From the NCBI RefSeq assembly GCF_001652915.1, contig NZ_BBQI01000093.1, positions 1-64,000 on the forward strand: 64,000 nt of DNA, written 5' to 3'. Source of the stretch: Cupriavidus sp. D384. Its GTDB lineage: Bacteria > Pseudomonadota > Gammaproteobacteria > Burkholderiales > Burkholderiaceae. The notes under the pieces are model-generated. The model had not been told where the DNA came from and did no database searches. It was given only the letters and a program-made list of their open reading frames with translations. Positions 1-8,355 of the stretch are shown here, piece by piece (position 1 is the stretch's first letter; every line of letters begins with the position of its first letter). The position numbers and the translations under genes were made by a program.

Positions 1-82
1 TTGAAGGCCTGCACCGCGCTGGCACCGTGACTTCCGCTGCGACAACCGCAGCCGCCTAGCCCAACCCAATATTGAGCAGACC
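1..82. other. Left edge, no assignable gene
   Basis: This short stretch precedes the first complete gene. One + frame is open from base 3 to a stop at 57-59 and could be the last 18 codons of a gene lying mostly outside the window. That is too short to identify. Confidence 0.3.
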
Positions 83-850
83 ATGTCTCTAGTCACCTAT
101 ACCGTCCGCGACCACGTCGCCGAAATCGTTCTCGACAACGCGCCTGTCAATGCACTGACCGTTCCGATGGTTGACGCGCTGATTCGGGCGTTGGATCGCG
201 CCGCCGCCGACGACTCGGCTCGCGCAGTCATCGTTGCAAGCGCAGCACCAAAAAGATTCTGTGCCGGGCTTGATATCGCAGCGCTGCAGGGTGCTTCGGC
301 AGATACCGTCCACACGCTACTGGACAAGCTTTACGTCCAGTTGTCAGAAGCACAGTATCGCCTCGGCAAGCCGTCCATTGCCGCGGTGAGTGGCGCTGCG
401 CGCGGCGGCGGCATGACGCTGGCGATCTCCTGCGATCTGATTGTGGCTGCCGAGGATGCCAGCTTCGGCTACCCGGAGATTGACGTTGGCATGCTGCCGG
501 CGATCCACTTTACCCACTTGCCGCGCATCGTAGGTCGTCACGTCGCCTTCGATTTGCTCTTCACTGGGCGCTCCTTCACTGCGAGCGAGGCGCACGCCTT
601 GCATCTGGTGAATCGCGTCGTTCCGGCGGACATGGTGCTCGAGGAGGCACGGTCACTGGCGGCAAGCCTAGCTGCCAAATCCGCATCCGCGATGCGCATT
701 GGCAGAGCGGCATTCCACCGAGCCGTCGACAGTGACTACCGTCGCGGAGTTTCCTACGCGGTAGATACGTTCTGTCGCGTTGCAGCTACCGACGATGCGC
801 GCGAAGGCATCTCGGCATTCGTGGAAAAGCGTAGCGCGAATTGGGGCTGA
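83..850 (+). CDS. Enoyl-CoA hydratase/isomerase family protein
   Basis: A crotonase-fold protein of 255 aa, the usual length for the family, which acts on acyl-CoA thioesters in the cytoplasm. The first oxyanion-hole segment is FCAGLDI (about residues 59-65) and the second is the GGG at 108-110. A PEI motif at 131-133 places Glu132 at the position of the second catalytic glutamate. The position of the first catalytic glutamate, normally in GGGCEL, holds Thr112, so a plain hydratase reaction is doubtful; isomerase, hydrolase or decarboxylase chemistry is possible. It is convergent with the LysR gene at 908-1822. The nearby CoA-transferase suggests a shared acyl-CoA route, but the substrate is unknown. 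Confidence 0.85.
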   Translation: MSLVTYTVRDHVAEIVLDNAPVNALTVPMVDALIRALDRAAADDSARAVIVASAAPKRFCAGLDIAALQGASADTVHTLLDKLYVQLSEAQYRLGKPSIAAVSGAARGGGMTLAISCDLIVAAEDASFGYPEIDVGMLPAIHFTHLPRIVGRHVAFDLLFTGRSFTASEAHALHLVNRVVPADMVLEEARSLAASLAAKSASAMRIGRAAFHRAVDSDYRRGVSYAVDTFCRVAATDDAREGISAFVEKRSANWG

Positions 851-907
851 TACAGTCGGCGTAAGGGGCGTTTCCCAACGCCCCTCCCCTCAGAACACCG
901 CCGTCCG

Positions 908-1822
908 TCAGTTGGCACCCCGCGACGGCCTTATATGGGTACGCGCAAAGTCCAGCATGGCTGTCGCGTACTGGGCGTTCGCGTCCTTCGCCACCAGGTA
1001 CTGCACTGGCGAGCGTACTGCCGTCTCTATGTCTCGAAAAATAACGCCACCGATGCCTGTTGTCGCAAGGCATTCTGGCACGATGGCGACACCAATGCCC
1101 ATCGAGACTGCGGATACCGCAGTCAGCCATTGGCTTACGCGATGCTCGATCCGAGGCGAGAAACCTGCTGCGACACAAAGACTCAAAATCGTATCGAAGT
1201 AATACGGTGAGGAGCTTCTGTTGAAAAGAATGAAGTTCTCATCCTTCAGGCGCACCAGATCCAGCGGTTCGTTCGGCAATTTGAAGTGCTTGGGCGCACA
1301 AATCATGAAACGCTCGTTGAAGAGCGTCGTGCAATCAATTAGCTGTTCCTGATGAGGGACGATGGAGTGCGTGAAGCCGACGTCCAGCTCTCCCCGTTGA
1401 ATTCGGTCGAGCTGACTCATCGACGACATCTCATGAAGTGAGACGCGGACATCCGGGAATTGAGTTCGGAACGCACCAATGGCATCGCCTAGCCCGCGAT
1501 ACAACATTGAGGCGTGAAATCCGACATTGAAGCGCTGGGCCAGCAAGCCGTCGAATCGCCGGACTTCGTCGAACGAAGCGTTCGCCTGGCTGATGAGCGC
1601 CACAGCGCGCTGATAGAACTGGCGCCCAGACTCCGTCAACTCAACGCTACGGCTACTTCGCGTGACCAGCGTGACGCCTAGAAAAGACTCCAACTGCTGG
1701 ATCGCCACACTGAATGGTGGCTGAGAGACGTGACATCGCGCTGCTGCCCTGCCGAAACTAAGTTCCTCCGCCAATGCTGCGAAATAGCGGAGGTGACGCA
1801 ACTCAATCGCTTCCTTGTGCAT
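908..1822 (-). CDS. LysR-family transcriptional regulator
   Basis: A 304-aa LysR-type regulator. The N-terminal winged HTH starts at LRHLRYFAALAEELSFGRAA and is followed by an SQPPFSVAIQQLE recognition segment. The rest is the two-lobed effector-binding domain. It lies 30 bp downstream of the VOC gene and in the same direction as the VOC and CoA-transferase genes, so it may be the last gene of that unit. A likely target is the ATAC-N7-GTAT site at 3501-3515 between the CoA-transferase and Bug genes. The effector is unknown. Confidence 0.9.
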   Translation of the reverse strand: MHKEAIELRHLRYFAALAEELSFGRAAARCHVSQPPFSVAIQQLESFLGVTLVTRSSRSVELTESGRQFYQRAVALISQANASFDEVRRFDGLLAQRFNVGFHASMLYRGLGDAIGAFRTQFPDVRVSLHEMSSMSQLDRIQRGELDVGFTHSIVPHQEQLIDCTTLFNERFMICAPKHFKLPNEPLDLVRLKDENFILFNRSSSPYYFDTILSLCVAAGFSPRIEHRVSQWLTAVSAVSMGIGVAIVPECLATTGIGGVIFRDIETAVRSPVQYLVAKDANAQYATAMLDFARTHIRPSRGAN

Positions 1823-1852
1823 ACACGGCTCTTATGTGCCGCGCGCATGCAA

Positions 1853-2323
1853 TTACGAACGCGGCTCTTCTTCTGGCTGGTTGTATCCGTAGTATGCCAG
1901 AACGTCGGCTGGCCGCTCAGGGCCAGGTTCGAAGACTTCGAGCAAGACGTTATCTGGCGCCTCGACCATGAAATAGCCGCCTCCGTGTGACGATCGGACG
2001 CCAGACGGAATATGCAGACCAGCCGACTTCATCCGGTCATGCAACTCCTGAAGACCCACCACCTGAAAGCCTAGATGATGCACCGCATTCTTCTTCAAAG
2101 TGTCAACCGGCTTCTCATACAAGTGCATAGCACCAATACCAATCTTCATGAAAACATTGCGTGTTCCTGCGTAGATACCATCCCACGCCACCTCCGCATC
2201 GAACCATTCGCGATAGAACCGAATAGTGGCCTCGAGATCAGCACAAAGGAGATGCGGATGGTGCAAGTGGTAACGCTTCCTCGAACCATACGGAAAACGT
2301 GCATTGGTTTCATCGAACGACAT
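1853..2323 (-). CDS. VOC-superfamily (glyoxalase/dioxygenase fold) protein
   Basis: A 156-aa protein of the vicinal oxygen chelate superfamily. Two beta-alpha-beta-beta-beta modules are recognisable. Likely metal ligands are a His in the first strand (YHLHHPHLL), a His in VHHLGF and a Glu in LLEVFE. Members include glyoxalase I, extradiol dioxygenases and methylmalonyl-CoA epimerase, and sequence alone does not separate these. It lies 13 bp downstream of the class III CoA-transferase and probably shares its transcript, which makes an acyl-CoA or organic-acid substrate plausible. Confidence 0.8.
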   Translation of the reverse strand: MSFDETNARFPYGSRKRYHLHHPHLLCADLEATIRFYREWFDAEVAWDGIYAGTRNVFMKIGIGAMHLYEKPVDTLKKNAVHHLGFQVVGLQELHDRMKSAGLHIPSGVRSSHGGGYFMVEAPDNVLLEVFEPGPERPADVLAYYGYNQPEEEPRS

Positions 2324-2336
2324 TGCAGTATCCTCT

Positions 2337-3443
2337 TCAAAGCGTAGGAGGCGGCATCCGATATGTCGGAGGCGTCTCGCTCAGCATGATGGGCGAAGCC
2401 ACTCCTTTGTAGCCGTCCGCCATCTCAACAAGCAGGCCCATATGCGCTGTATGCGGATCCTGCAGCGCCTCTTGGACCGAACTGATGGGGGCACATGGCA
2501 CACCCTTTCGTACCAGCAAGTCAACCATCGCGCGTCCGTCACGTTCACTCAGAGCAGCCCGAAGGACTACCCTAAGCACTCCACGGTTCACCGATCTTGC
2601 TGGATTGGTTGCAAAGTGCTCATCCAGCGCGACATCCTCGAGGGCCAACTCGCTACACAACGTTCGAAACTGAGTATCGTTGCCGACCGCCAGATAAATG
2701 GGTCCGGTTGCCGTCTCGAATCTGTCATAGGGATAGATATTCGGATGGGCGTTCCCTGTCGGCTGCGGACAGCTGCCCGTCGAAAGGAAGTTGCCGGCGT
2801 GCGGGTGAAGCAACGAGACAGCGTTTGCGTACAGCGTCGTTTCCACCAGTTGACCGCGCCCAGTTTGATTACGTGCCTGCAAGGCCAGAAGAATGCCAAT
2901 CGTGGCGTTCAGACCCGTCGTCATATCAACGACTGGAAGCCCGACGCGCAACGGCCCGGATGCTTCATCACCATTCACGCTCATGAGCCCGCATAGCGCT
3001 TGGACAGCGGTGTCGTAGGCAGGCAAGCCACCGTATGGACCATTCGCACCGAATCCAGATACACGGCAGTGAATCAGCCTCGGATTGCGCTGCAGGAATG
3101 TCCCAAGGTCCCATCCCCAACCTTGGAGCGTGCTGGGCTTGAAATTCTCGATCAGCACATCCGATTGGTCGAGCAACGCTAGGAATTTTTCACGGTCCGC
3201 GGCATCTCGAAGATTCAGGATCGTGTTGCTCTTATTGCGGTTTGCGCCGGAGAAGTACGCAGAGTTACTCCCCAGATAAGGTGGCCCCCATTGACGCGTA
3301 TCGTCGCCCTCGGGCCCCTCCACCTTGAGGACATCGGCGCCATGGTCCCCAAGAATCTGGCCGCTTAGCGGTCCACCAAGCACCCTGGACGCATCCAGGA
3401 CGCGGAGCCCTGTTAGCGCCCCGTACTGCAATCGATTTTCCAT
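2337..3443 (-). CDS. CaiB/BaiF (class III) CoA-transferase
   Basis: A family III CoA-transferase of 368 aa, which moves CoA between carboxylic acids through an aspartyl-CoA anhydride. The N-terminal hallmark LDASRVLGGPLSGQILGDHG is followed by VLKVEGPEGDDTR and RNKSN. The probable catalytic residue is Asp144 in PAYDTAVQA. The chosen start begins MENRLQYGA; an upstream in-frame ATG would add 18 residues unlike the family. It is the first gene of a minus-strand unit with the VOC and LysR genes and is divergent from the Bug receptor at 3602. Donor and acceptor acids cannot be told. Confidence 0.88.
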   Translation of the reverse strand: MENRLQYGALTGLRVLDASRVLGGPLSGQILGDHGADVLKVEGPEGDDTRQWGPPYLGSNSAYFSGANRNKSNTILNLRDAADREKFLALLDQSDVLIENFKPSTLQGWGWDLGTFLQRNPRLIHCRVSGFGANGPYGGLPAYDTAVQALCGLMSVNGDEASGPLRVGLPVVDMTTGLNATIGILLALQARNQTGRGQLVETTLYANAVSLLHPHAGNFLSTGSCPQPTGNAHPNIYPYDRFETATGPIYLAVGNDTQFRTLCSELALEDVALDEHFATNPARSVNRGVLRVVLRAALSERDGRAMVDLLVRKGVPCAPISSVQEALQDPHTAHMGLLVEMADGYKGVASPIMLSETPPTYRMPPPTL

Positions 3444-3500
3444 GTTCTCCGACCGACGTTGTGACGAAACGTCATGGTAGAGAACGCGTCTTCTCATTCA

Positions 3501-3515
3501 ATACAAAGTTCGTAT
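3501..3515. promoter_or_regulatory. Candidate LysR-type operator, ATAC-N7-GTAT
   Basis: ATAC (3501-3504) and GTAT (3512-3515) form an interrupted dyad of the type bound by LysR proteins such as CbnR and CatR. It lies 58 bp upstream of the CoA-transferase start and 87 bp upstream of the Bug receptor start, in the divergent promoter region. Binding by the LysR protein at 908-1822 is inferred from proximity only. Confidence 0.45.
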
Positions 3516-3601
3516 CGGTCCATATCAGATTCAGAATCATGGCGCCTCCGGCAGCCGTACGATTACCCAAGATAAGCAAACTACGAACAACGGGGACAAC
3601 C

Positions 3602-4570
3602 ATGAAGAACACCATCCGCGGCCTGCTGCTGCTCACTCTGGCCTTTGCAGCGCCCTTTACCCTGGCCAAATCCGATTTTCCGTCACGAGCCATTACGTTT
3701 GTCGTGCCGTACCCTGCGGGAGGGCCCGCCGACCTTATAGCCCGCGCCGTCGCCACCCGAATGAGCACCCTGGCCGGCCAGCCGGTCATCGTTGAGAACC
3801 GGGCCGGCGCTAGCGGGAACATTGCGGGCGAGTATGTCGCCAGAGCGACAAAGGATGGTTACACCCTACTTTTCGGGTCTTCGCCCGTACTGGTCATCAA
3901 TCCAGGCCTCTACAGGTCCCTGAAATTCAACCCTCTCAAGGACTTCGAGCCGGTGGCCGATTTCGGCAGCATGCCAAACGCGGTTTTGGTCAACGAAGCC
4001 CTTCCCGTCAGCTCGATCCCGGAACTCATTGCCTATTCCAAAGCGCACCCGGCAACTTTTGCTTCTGCCGGTAGCGGTGGGACAACCCATCTCTCGGGGC
4101 TCTTGTTTGCCAAGGCTGCAGGAATCTCATTGATGCATGTGCCGTACAAAGGCTCCGCACCCGCGCTTCAAGCACTTTTGGGAAATCAGGTCACAATGAC
4201 CTTCACCGACGTCTTCACGGCCGATCCATTCCTGAAAGCCAACAAGCTGAAGATCCTCGGCGTAACCTCTGCGGAACGTTCGGCGCTACTCCCGCAGGTC
4301 CCTACCTTGCAGGAGCAAGGTATGAAAGACATCGATGTCAGCGTCTTCTTCGCGCTGCTTGCTCCTGCTGGCATTCCCTCCGAAGTCCAGCAATTCCTCG
4401 TCGCAGTTAGTAAGCGAGTTCAGGACGACGGAGAGCTGCAAGCACAACTGAAAGCACGCGGGCTCAACCTGCCGTCACAGCGCACCCCAGAGGATTTGCG
4501 TCGAAAGATGAAGACGGAAGCCGAAGCCTGGAAGCGTCTAATCACCGCGACAGGCGCGTCTATCGACTAA
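3602..4570 (+). CDS. Bug-family (TctC) periplasmic solute-binding protein
   Basis: A tripartite tricarboxylate transporter receptor of 322 aa. It begins with a Sec signal peptide (MKNTIRGLLLLTLAFAAPF, cleavage probably after TLA) and then the family signature ITFVVPYPAGGPADLIARAV. The start at 3602 follows a GGGGACAACC leader; earlier in-frame ATGs would bury the signal peptide. Such proteins bind carboxylates or other small polar ligands in the periplasm. The stop is 3 bp before the keto-acid hydratase-like gene, so the two are probably co-transcribed. No membrane partner (TctA/TctB) is nearby. Confidence 0.92.
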   Translation: MKNTIRGLLLLTLAFAAPFTLAKSDFPSRAITFVVPYPAGGPADLIARAVATRMSTLAGQPVIVENRAGASGNIAGEYVARATKDGYTLLFGSSPVLVINPGLYRSLKFNPLKDFEPVADFGSMPNAVLVNEALPVSSIPELIAYSKAHPATFASAGSGGTTHLSGLLFAKAAGISLMHVPYKGSAPALQALLGNQVTMTFTDVFTADPFLKANKLKILGVTSAERSALLPQVPTLQEQGMKDIDVSVFFALLAPAGIPSEVQQFLVAVSKRVQDDGELQAQLKARGLNLPSQRTPEDLRRKMKTEAEAWKRLITATGASID

Positions 4571-4573
4571 GCC

Positions 4574-5371
4574 ATGGCCGACGTCAACAACATCGAAGGC
4601 TCACGAAGGATGCTGGTCCAGGCCCTGGCTCAAGCACGAGCGAGTGGTCGACAGGTGACCGATGTGGAGCGACTATTCGAAATCAACGACGAGGTTGCCG
4701 CCTTTGAAATCATGGTCGACGTCGCCGAATCCCTTGCGTGGACGCAATCCGGCTGGAAGATTGCGGCGACTAACGCCCGTCTTCAAGAGCGTCTTCGCAC
4801 AGCAGGACCGGTATGCGGGATTACCTTCGCTCAGTTTCACACCCTTCAGCCGGCCACCCTCGCACGAAGGGCTTTGCTGGATCCCGTCATCGAGTGCGAG
4901 TTCTTCTTCGTAATTGACCAGAACCTACCCCCAAAGATGGCGCCCTACACGTTGGATGAAGTCGCCAGCGCCGTCCGCGACGTGCGCATCGGCATTGAGG
5001 TGGCGGAATGCCGGTTCCCGCACAAGCAGCTTCCTGCGCCCTTGTATGTCTATGCCGACGGCTTCGCCTCCGGCCGCTACATTCATGGTGCATCGGTTCC
5101 TGACTGGCATCGAAGGTTGCAGGACGGCATCGACGTAACGCTCATTCGAAACGGAAAGGTGCACGGCCGAGGGTCGTCTAGGGACGTCATGAACAACCCT
5201 CTTCACGCCGTCACGTGGCTCGCGAACTGGCTGCGCAAGAGATCCATGGGCCTGCGCCAAGACGATATCGTCAGCTCAGGTGCCTGCAACGTCCTGGCTG
5301 CGGCTCGTACAGGCGACGAGTTCCTGGCGCAGTTCGCAGACGTCGGGGATGTCGCCGTGGAGATTCGGTAG
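4574..5371 (+). CDS. 2-keto-4-pentenoate hydratase-like (FAH superfamily) protein
   Basis: A 265-aa member of the MhpD/fumarylacetoacetase-like superfamily, whose hydratases add water to 2-hydroxypenta-2,4-dienoates in meta-cleavage pathways and whose relatives decarboxylate oxalocrotonates. Putative metal ligands are Glu107 and Glu109 (ECE) and Glu142 (IGIEVAE). The C-terminal segment SSGACNVLAAARTGD fits the family. The start is 3 bp after the Bug receptor stop, which implies one transcript. No ring-cleavage dioxygenase is obvious nearby apart from the VOC protein at 1853-2323, so the substrate is open. Confidence 0.8.
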   Translation: MADVNNIEGSRRMLVQALAQARASGRQVTDVERLFEINDEVAAFEIMVDVAESLAWTQSGWKIAATNARLQERLRTAGPVCGITFAQFHTLQPATLARRALLDPVIECEFFFVIDQNLPPKMAPYTLDEVASAVRDVRIGIEVAECRFPHKQLPAPLYVYADGFASGRYIHGASVPDWHRRLQDGIDVTLIRNGKVHGRGSSRDVMNNPLHAVTWLANWLRKRSMGLRQDDIVSSGACNVLAAARTGDEFLAQFADVGDVAVEIR

Positions 5372-5386
5372 CACCGCAGCGGCTTC

Positions 5387-6313
5387 CTATTGACATGCGA
5401 TCGAGCATTCCCTTTGGTCCGGGGACGTCGCGGTAGAAGCCACGGGCCTTGCCCATGACAGGACGTCTTCCCACATCCATGACGCCTCCGCATTGAAATA
5501 GCCCATGTGGCCTATCCCTGCAGTTTCTCGCTGCGGGGAGAGGTCGACGCGCCGAATATCGCAGTTCGCGTACTGCTCGATGAACGCGTCCCGAGACTTC
5601 GGTGGCGCCCACAGGTCGTCCACCGAATTCACTGCAACGATTGGCATACGTACTTCGGCAAAAGCCGCAGTCAAATGCTGGAGCTCGGGGTCATCGAAGA
5701 AGCAACGGGGATACTTGCACCAACGCGTCCACTGTCGATAAACGCCCAGAGGCAAGTCCTCACCCATGCCGAACTTGCTCCACGCCATGTAGCCCTTGGT
5801 GGCAACCAGGACAGGCAAGACGGCGCTCCACATCAATCTGACCTTCCACGCTTCCAGCTTGGGCATCCAGCCTGCCCAACCCGCCCCAGTCCCGAAAATG
5901 TAGGCACCGCTGAGCCCTGCGTGGTTATGAAGCAGGCCGAGCGTCTGCCCACCGAAGGAATGACCAACTAGCCGGACGGGCGTATCGCCCGATCGCGCCG
6001 CCGCCACGACTGCCGTGACGTCTAGCCGTGCCCAATCCAGATAAGTCGCAGAAAATCCGCGCAACGAACCTTGCCGCGACAGTCCGATGCCCCGATAGTC
6101 AAAAGTCAGCGTTGTAAAGCCGCGCGCAGCAGCAAAGCGCGCAAATTTTCGATAGTAGCGCTGCTGCACGCCAGTTGCACCGGCTACCACGAACCGGCCC
6201 AACTCTGCTCCATGGGCGTCGAAACGATATCCCACGAGCGGAAAGCCATCCGCGGTAGGGATGGTCAACCTCACGGGCGGTGCACCCGACCCAACGTCAA
6301 CAGCCTCTGTCAT
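5387..6313 (-). CDS. Alpha/beta hydrolase
   Basis: A 308-aa alpha/beta-hydrolase fold protein. The nucleophile elbow is GHSFGG with Ser119. A preceding FDYRGIGLSRQGS motif (about 71-83) and an oxyanion turn in VAGATGVQQRYYRKFA resemble serine-hydrolase acyltransferase-like families. A late IGHMGYF could supply the catalytic His. No signal peptide is seen. The start codon is 3 bp from the palindromic operator at 6317-6332, with no Shine-Dalgarno sequence in the gap, so the mRNA may be leaderless or the start may lie further in. It is divergent from, and probably repressed by, the TetR protein at 6384. The substrate is unknown. Confidence 0.8.
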   Translation of the reverse strand: MTEAVDVGSGAPPVRLTIPTADGFPLVGYRFDAHGAELGRFVVAGATGVQQRYYRKFARFAAARGFTTLTFDYRGIGLSRQGSLRGFSATYLDWARLDVTAVVAAARSGDTPVRLVGHSFGGQTLGLLHNHAGLSGAYIFGTGAGWAGWMPKLEAWKVRLMWSAVLPVLVATKGYMAWSKFGMGEDLPLGVYRQWTRWCKYPRCFFDDPELQHLTAAFAEVRMPIVAVNSVDDLWAPPKSRDAFIEQYANCDIRRVDLSPQRETAGIGHMGYFNAEASWMWEDVLSWARPVASTATSPDQRECSIACQ

Positions 6314-6316
6314 GGT

Positions 6317-6369
6317 TATAACGAGTGTTATAGGCGAAAACTCATGCTACGCTATGACACTCGTTATAG
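6317..6369. promoter_or_regulatory. Double palindromic operator between hydrolase and tetR
   Basis: The first half is a perfect palindrome, TATAAC-GAGT-GTTATA (6317-6332). The second is CTATGAC-ACTC-GTTATAG (6352-6369), with one mismatch. The two halves are also inverted copies of each other (6318-6333 against 6352-6367, one mismatch). Their centres are 36 bp apart. This is the expected layout of a TetR-family operator that controls both divergent genes. Confidence 0.75.
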
Positions 6370-6383
6370 CAATGCGCTTGTAC

Positions 6384-6971
6384 ATGCCCTCTAATGACAC
6401 CTCCGCGCGCGACCGCCTTGTATTGGCCGCCGCGGACATGCTCCGCCGGCGTGGACTACATGCAACCAGCATTCGGGACGTCGCCAAGCATGCGCACGCG
6501 CCGCTCGGCTCCACGTATCACTACTTTCCTGATGGAAAGTCCCAGATGATCTCCGAGGCCGTTGCCATGGCCACTGGATACATCTCCGAGCAGCTGCGAA
6601 AGGCGCTCGAGCGTGGCGTTGTAGAGGGCGTGCGGCAGTTCTTTTCAGTTTGGCGCGACATCGTTGCGGCGAGCGACTACCAGGCTGGCTGTCCCGTTAT
6701 GGCAATCGCCGTCGAGGCTACGGACAGCGAGACGGACCGAAAGGCACTCGAAGCGGCAAACGCCGCATTCACCGAATGGCGGCTGCTTCTCGCAGAAGCC
6801 ATTTCAGAGCATGGAGTCTGCCCAACCGAAGCTACTCAAACAGCTGATTTTGTCATCGCCGCATGCGAAGGCGCAATTGCCCTATCCCGGGCGAGTCGTA
6901 GCGTTCAGGCGATCGACAACGTCTCTTCCCAGATGCAGCGCTTCTTGACCACTCTACCGATGGAGAGCTAG
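6384..6971 (+). CDS. TetR-family transcriptional regulator
   Basis: A TetR/AcrR-type regulator of 195 aa. The N-terminal HTH runs through ARDRLVLAAADMLRRRG, TSIRDVAKHAHAPLGS and TYHYFPDGKSQM; the C-terminal region, with GCPVMAIAVEA, resembles the YcdC/LmrA-like TetR ligand domain. The start is placed at MPSNDT. Upstream in-frame ATGs at 6354 and 6372 exist, but the first lies inside the operator. The divergent alpha/beta hydrolase and the double palindrome at 6317-6369 point to local repression relieved by a small ligand, perhaps the hydrolase substrate. Confidence 0.88.
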   Translation: MPSNDTSARDRLVLAAADMLRRRGLHATSIRDVAKHAHAPLGSTYHYFPDGKSQMISEAVAMATGYISEQLRKALERGVVEGVRQFFSVWRDIVAASDYQAGCPVMAIAVEATDSETDRKALEAANAAFTEWRLLLAEAISEHGVCPTEATQTADFVIAACEGAIALSRASRSVQAIDNVSSQMQRFLTTLPMES

Positions 6972-7042
6972 GAACGGAAACGGGTTCTCCAGCGGAGTGG
7001 CATCGGACTTCGACGACAGTCGTCACATAGGGCCAAACGTCG

Positions 7043-7078
7043 ATACAGATAATAAATCGATGGATTCATTATCCGTAT
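7043..7078. promoter_or_regulatory. Inverted repeat upstream of the Bug receptor at 7216
   Basis: ATACAGATAAT (7043-7053) and ATTATCCGTAT (7068-7078) are complementary at 10 of 11 positions with a 14-bp spacer. The repeat is about 140 bp before the Bug start, in an otherwise gene-free 244-bp stretch. It may be an operator; the cognate regulator is not identified. Confidence 0.4.
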
Positions 7079-7215
7079 TGGACAAACCAAAGGTCGTGCC
7101 GAAAGAATCGTTATACCGGTATGGTCGCACCGCACGCAGCGATTCCACACTGCAGCACGCGCATCTCCGGCGGGCACTCAAAGTGCCCTAGAAGATCAGA
7201 ACAACGGAGACAACG

Positions 7216-8196
7216 ATGACCGTTCATTCGCCCCGCCGGCGGACTTTGTTAGCTGCTGCGTGCTGTATTCCATTTGCCACCACCACGTCGCGAGCGGAGT
7301 CCTTCCCTGCCAAGCCAATCACTTTGATTATTCCGTATCCCGCAGGTGGTCCCACGGACGTGGTGGTTCGTGTCCTTGCAGAGGAGGCGCGCAAATCATT
7401 GGGGCAACCGGTGGTCGTCGAAAACCGCCCAGGGGCCAATGGCTCGGTCGGGGCTGCAACGCTGGCCCGCGCTCCCGCCGACGGATACACACTCGCAGTA
7501 ATACCGCAATCTGTCTATCGCGAGCCCTATCTGAACAAGACGAGCTACGATCCACTAACTAGCTTCACCTACATCGCCCTGTTGACCGACTTCACGTTCG
7601 GCATCGCTGTACGAAGCGACGCGCCGTGGAAGTCATTCAAGGAGTTCGTGGTCGATGCAACTCAGCGGCCAAACAATCTCAGCATCGGTTCAGGTGGAGG
7701 GCTTCTTGGAACTCCCAACATTGCAGCCGAGGAGTTGATAGACACCGCCAAGGTGAAAGTCAACGCGGTGCCGTTCAAAGGCGACAGTGAAGTCGTCAAC
7801 GCACTTTTGGGCGGCCACATCGATGCGGCCGTGCTTTCCGGCGTGGCCGTCCCACATATCGAGTCTGGAAAGATGCGGTACATCGGCGCCTTCGCAGAGA
7901 AGCGAATTGCCCGCTTTCCCACGCTACCGACGATCGTCGAACAAGGGTATCCAGTGTGGGTCGACTCCCCATATGGGATTGCGGGTCCGAAGGGGATGGA
8001 GCCATCCAGGATCAAGCTCATACAGGATGCGTTCAGACTTGCCTTAGAATCGCCCGCCAGCACCCGAGTCCTGCAACAGTTGAATCAACGGGTAAACTAC
8101 TTGGGAGCTGACGACTATCGGAAATTCGCAGCTTCCACCTACGCGCGGGAAAAGCAAAGAGTCAAACGCTTGCGAGAACTCGGTCGTCTAACCTAA
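7216..8196 (+). CDS. Bug-family (TctC) periplasmic solute-binding protein
   Basis: A TctC-like receptor of 326 aa with an export signal (MTVHSPRRRTLLAAACCIPF, cleavage near SRA). The RRRTLL stretch is weakly Tat-like. The family signature ITLIIPYPAGGPTDVVVRVL follows. A GGAGACAACG leader sits directly before the ATG, nearly the same as that of the Bug gene at 3602 and the AtuA-like gene at 11411. It stands alone between the tetR gene and the convergent SMP-30-like gene. The ligand is unknown. Confidence 0.9.
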   Translation: MTVHSPRRRTLLAAACCIPFATTTSRAESFPAKPITLIIPYPAGGPTDVVVRVLAEEARKSLGQPVVVENRPGANGSVGAATLARAPADGYTLAVIPQSVYREPYLNKTSYDPLTSFTYIALLTDFTFGIAVRSDAPWKSFKEFVVDATQRPNNLSIGSGGGLLGTPNIAAEELIDTAKVKVNAVPFKGDSEVVNALLGGHIDAAVLSGVAVPHIESGKMRYIGAFAEKRIARFPTLPTIVEQGYPVWVDSPYGIAGPKGMEPSRIKLIQDAFRLALESPASTRVLQQLNQRVNYLGADDYRKFAASTYAREKQRVKRLRELGRLT

Positions 8197-8355
8197 CGCG
8201 TGGCTATTCGCATTTCCTTTGTGCCGGCATGCCCTTGGCAAACCGGCACAAAGACAATCAGTTCGTGTCCCGTACGAATCGTAAGCCTTCGGTCCCACAA
8301 ACAACAAGTCGACAAACTCCCCGTCATCCCTAAACGACAAGCCCCATCGGTCGGG

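Noticed and set aside
2304..2996. A 230-codon + strand frame opposite the CoA-transferase
   Set aside because: It is a shadow of the conserved CoA-transferase. Basic, cysteine-rich product without family likeness.
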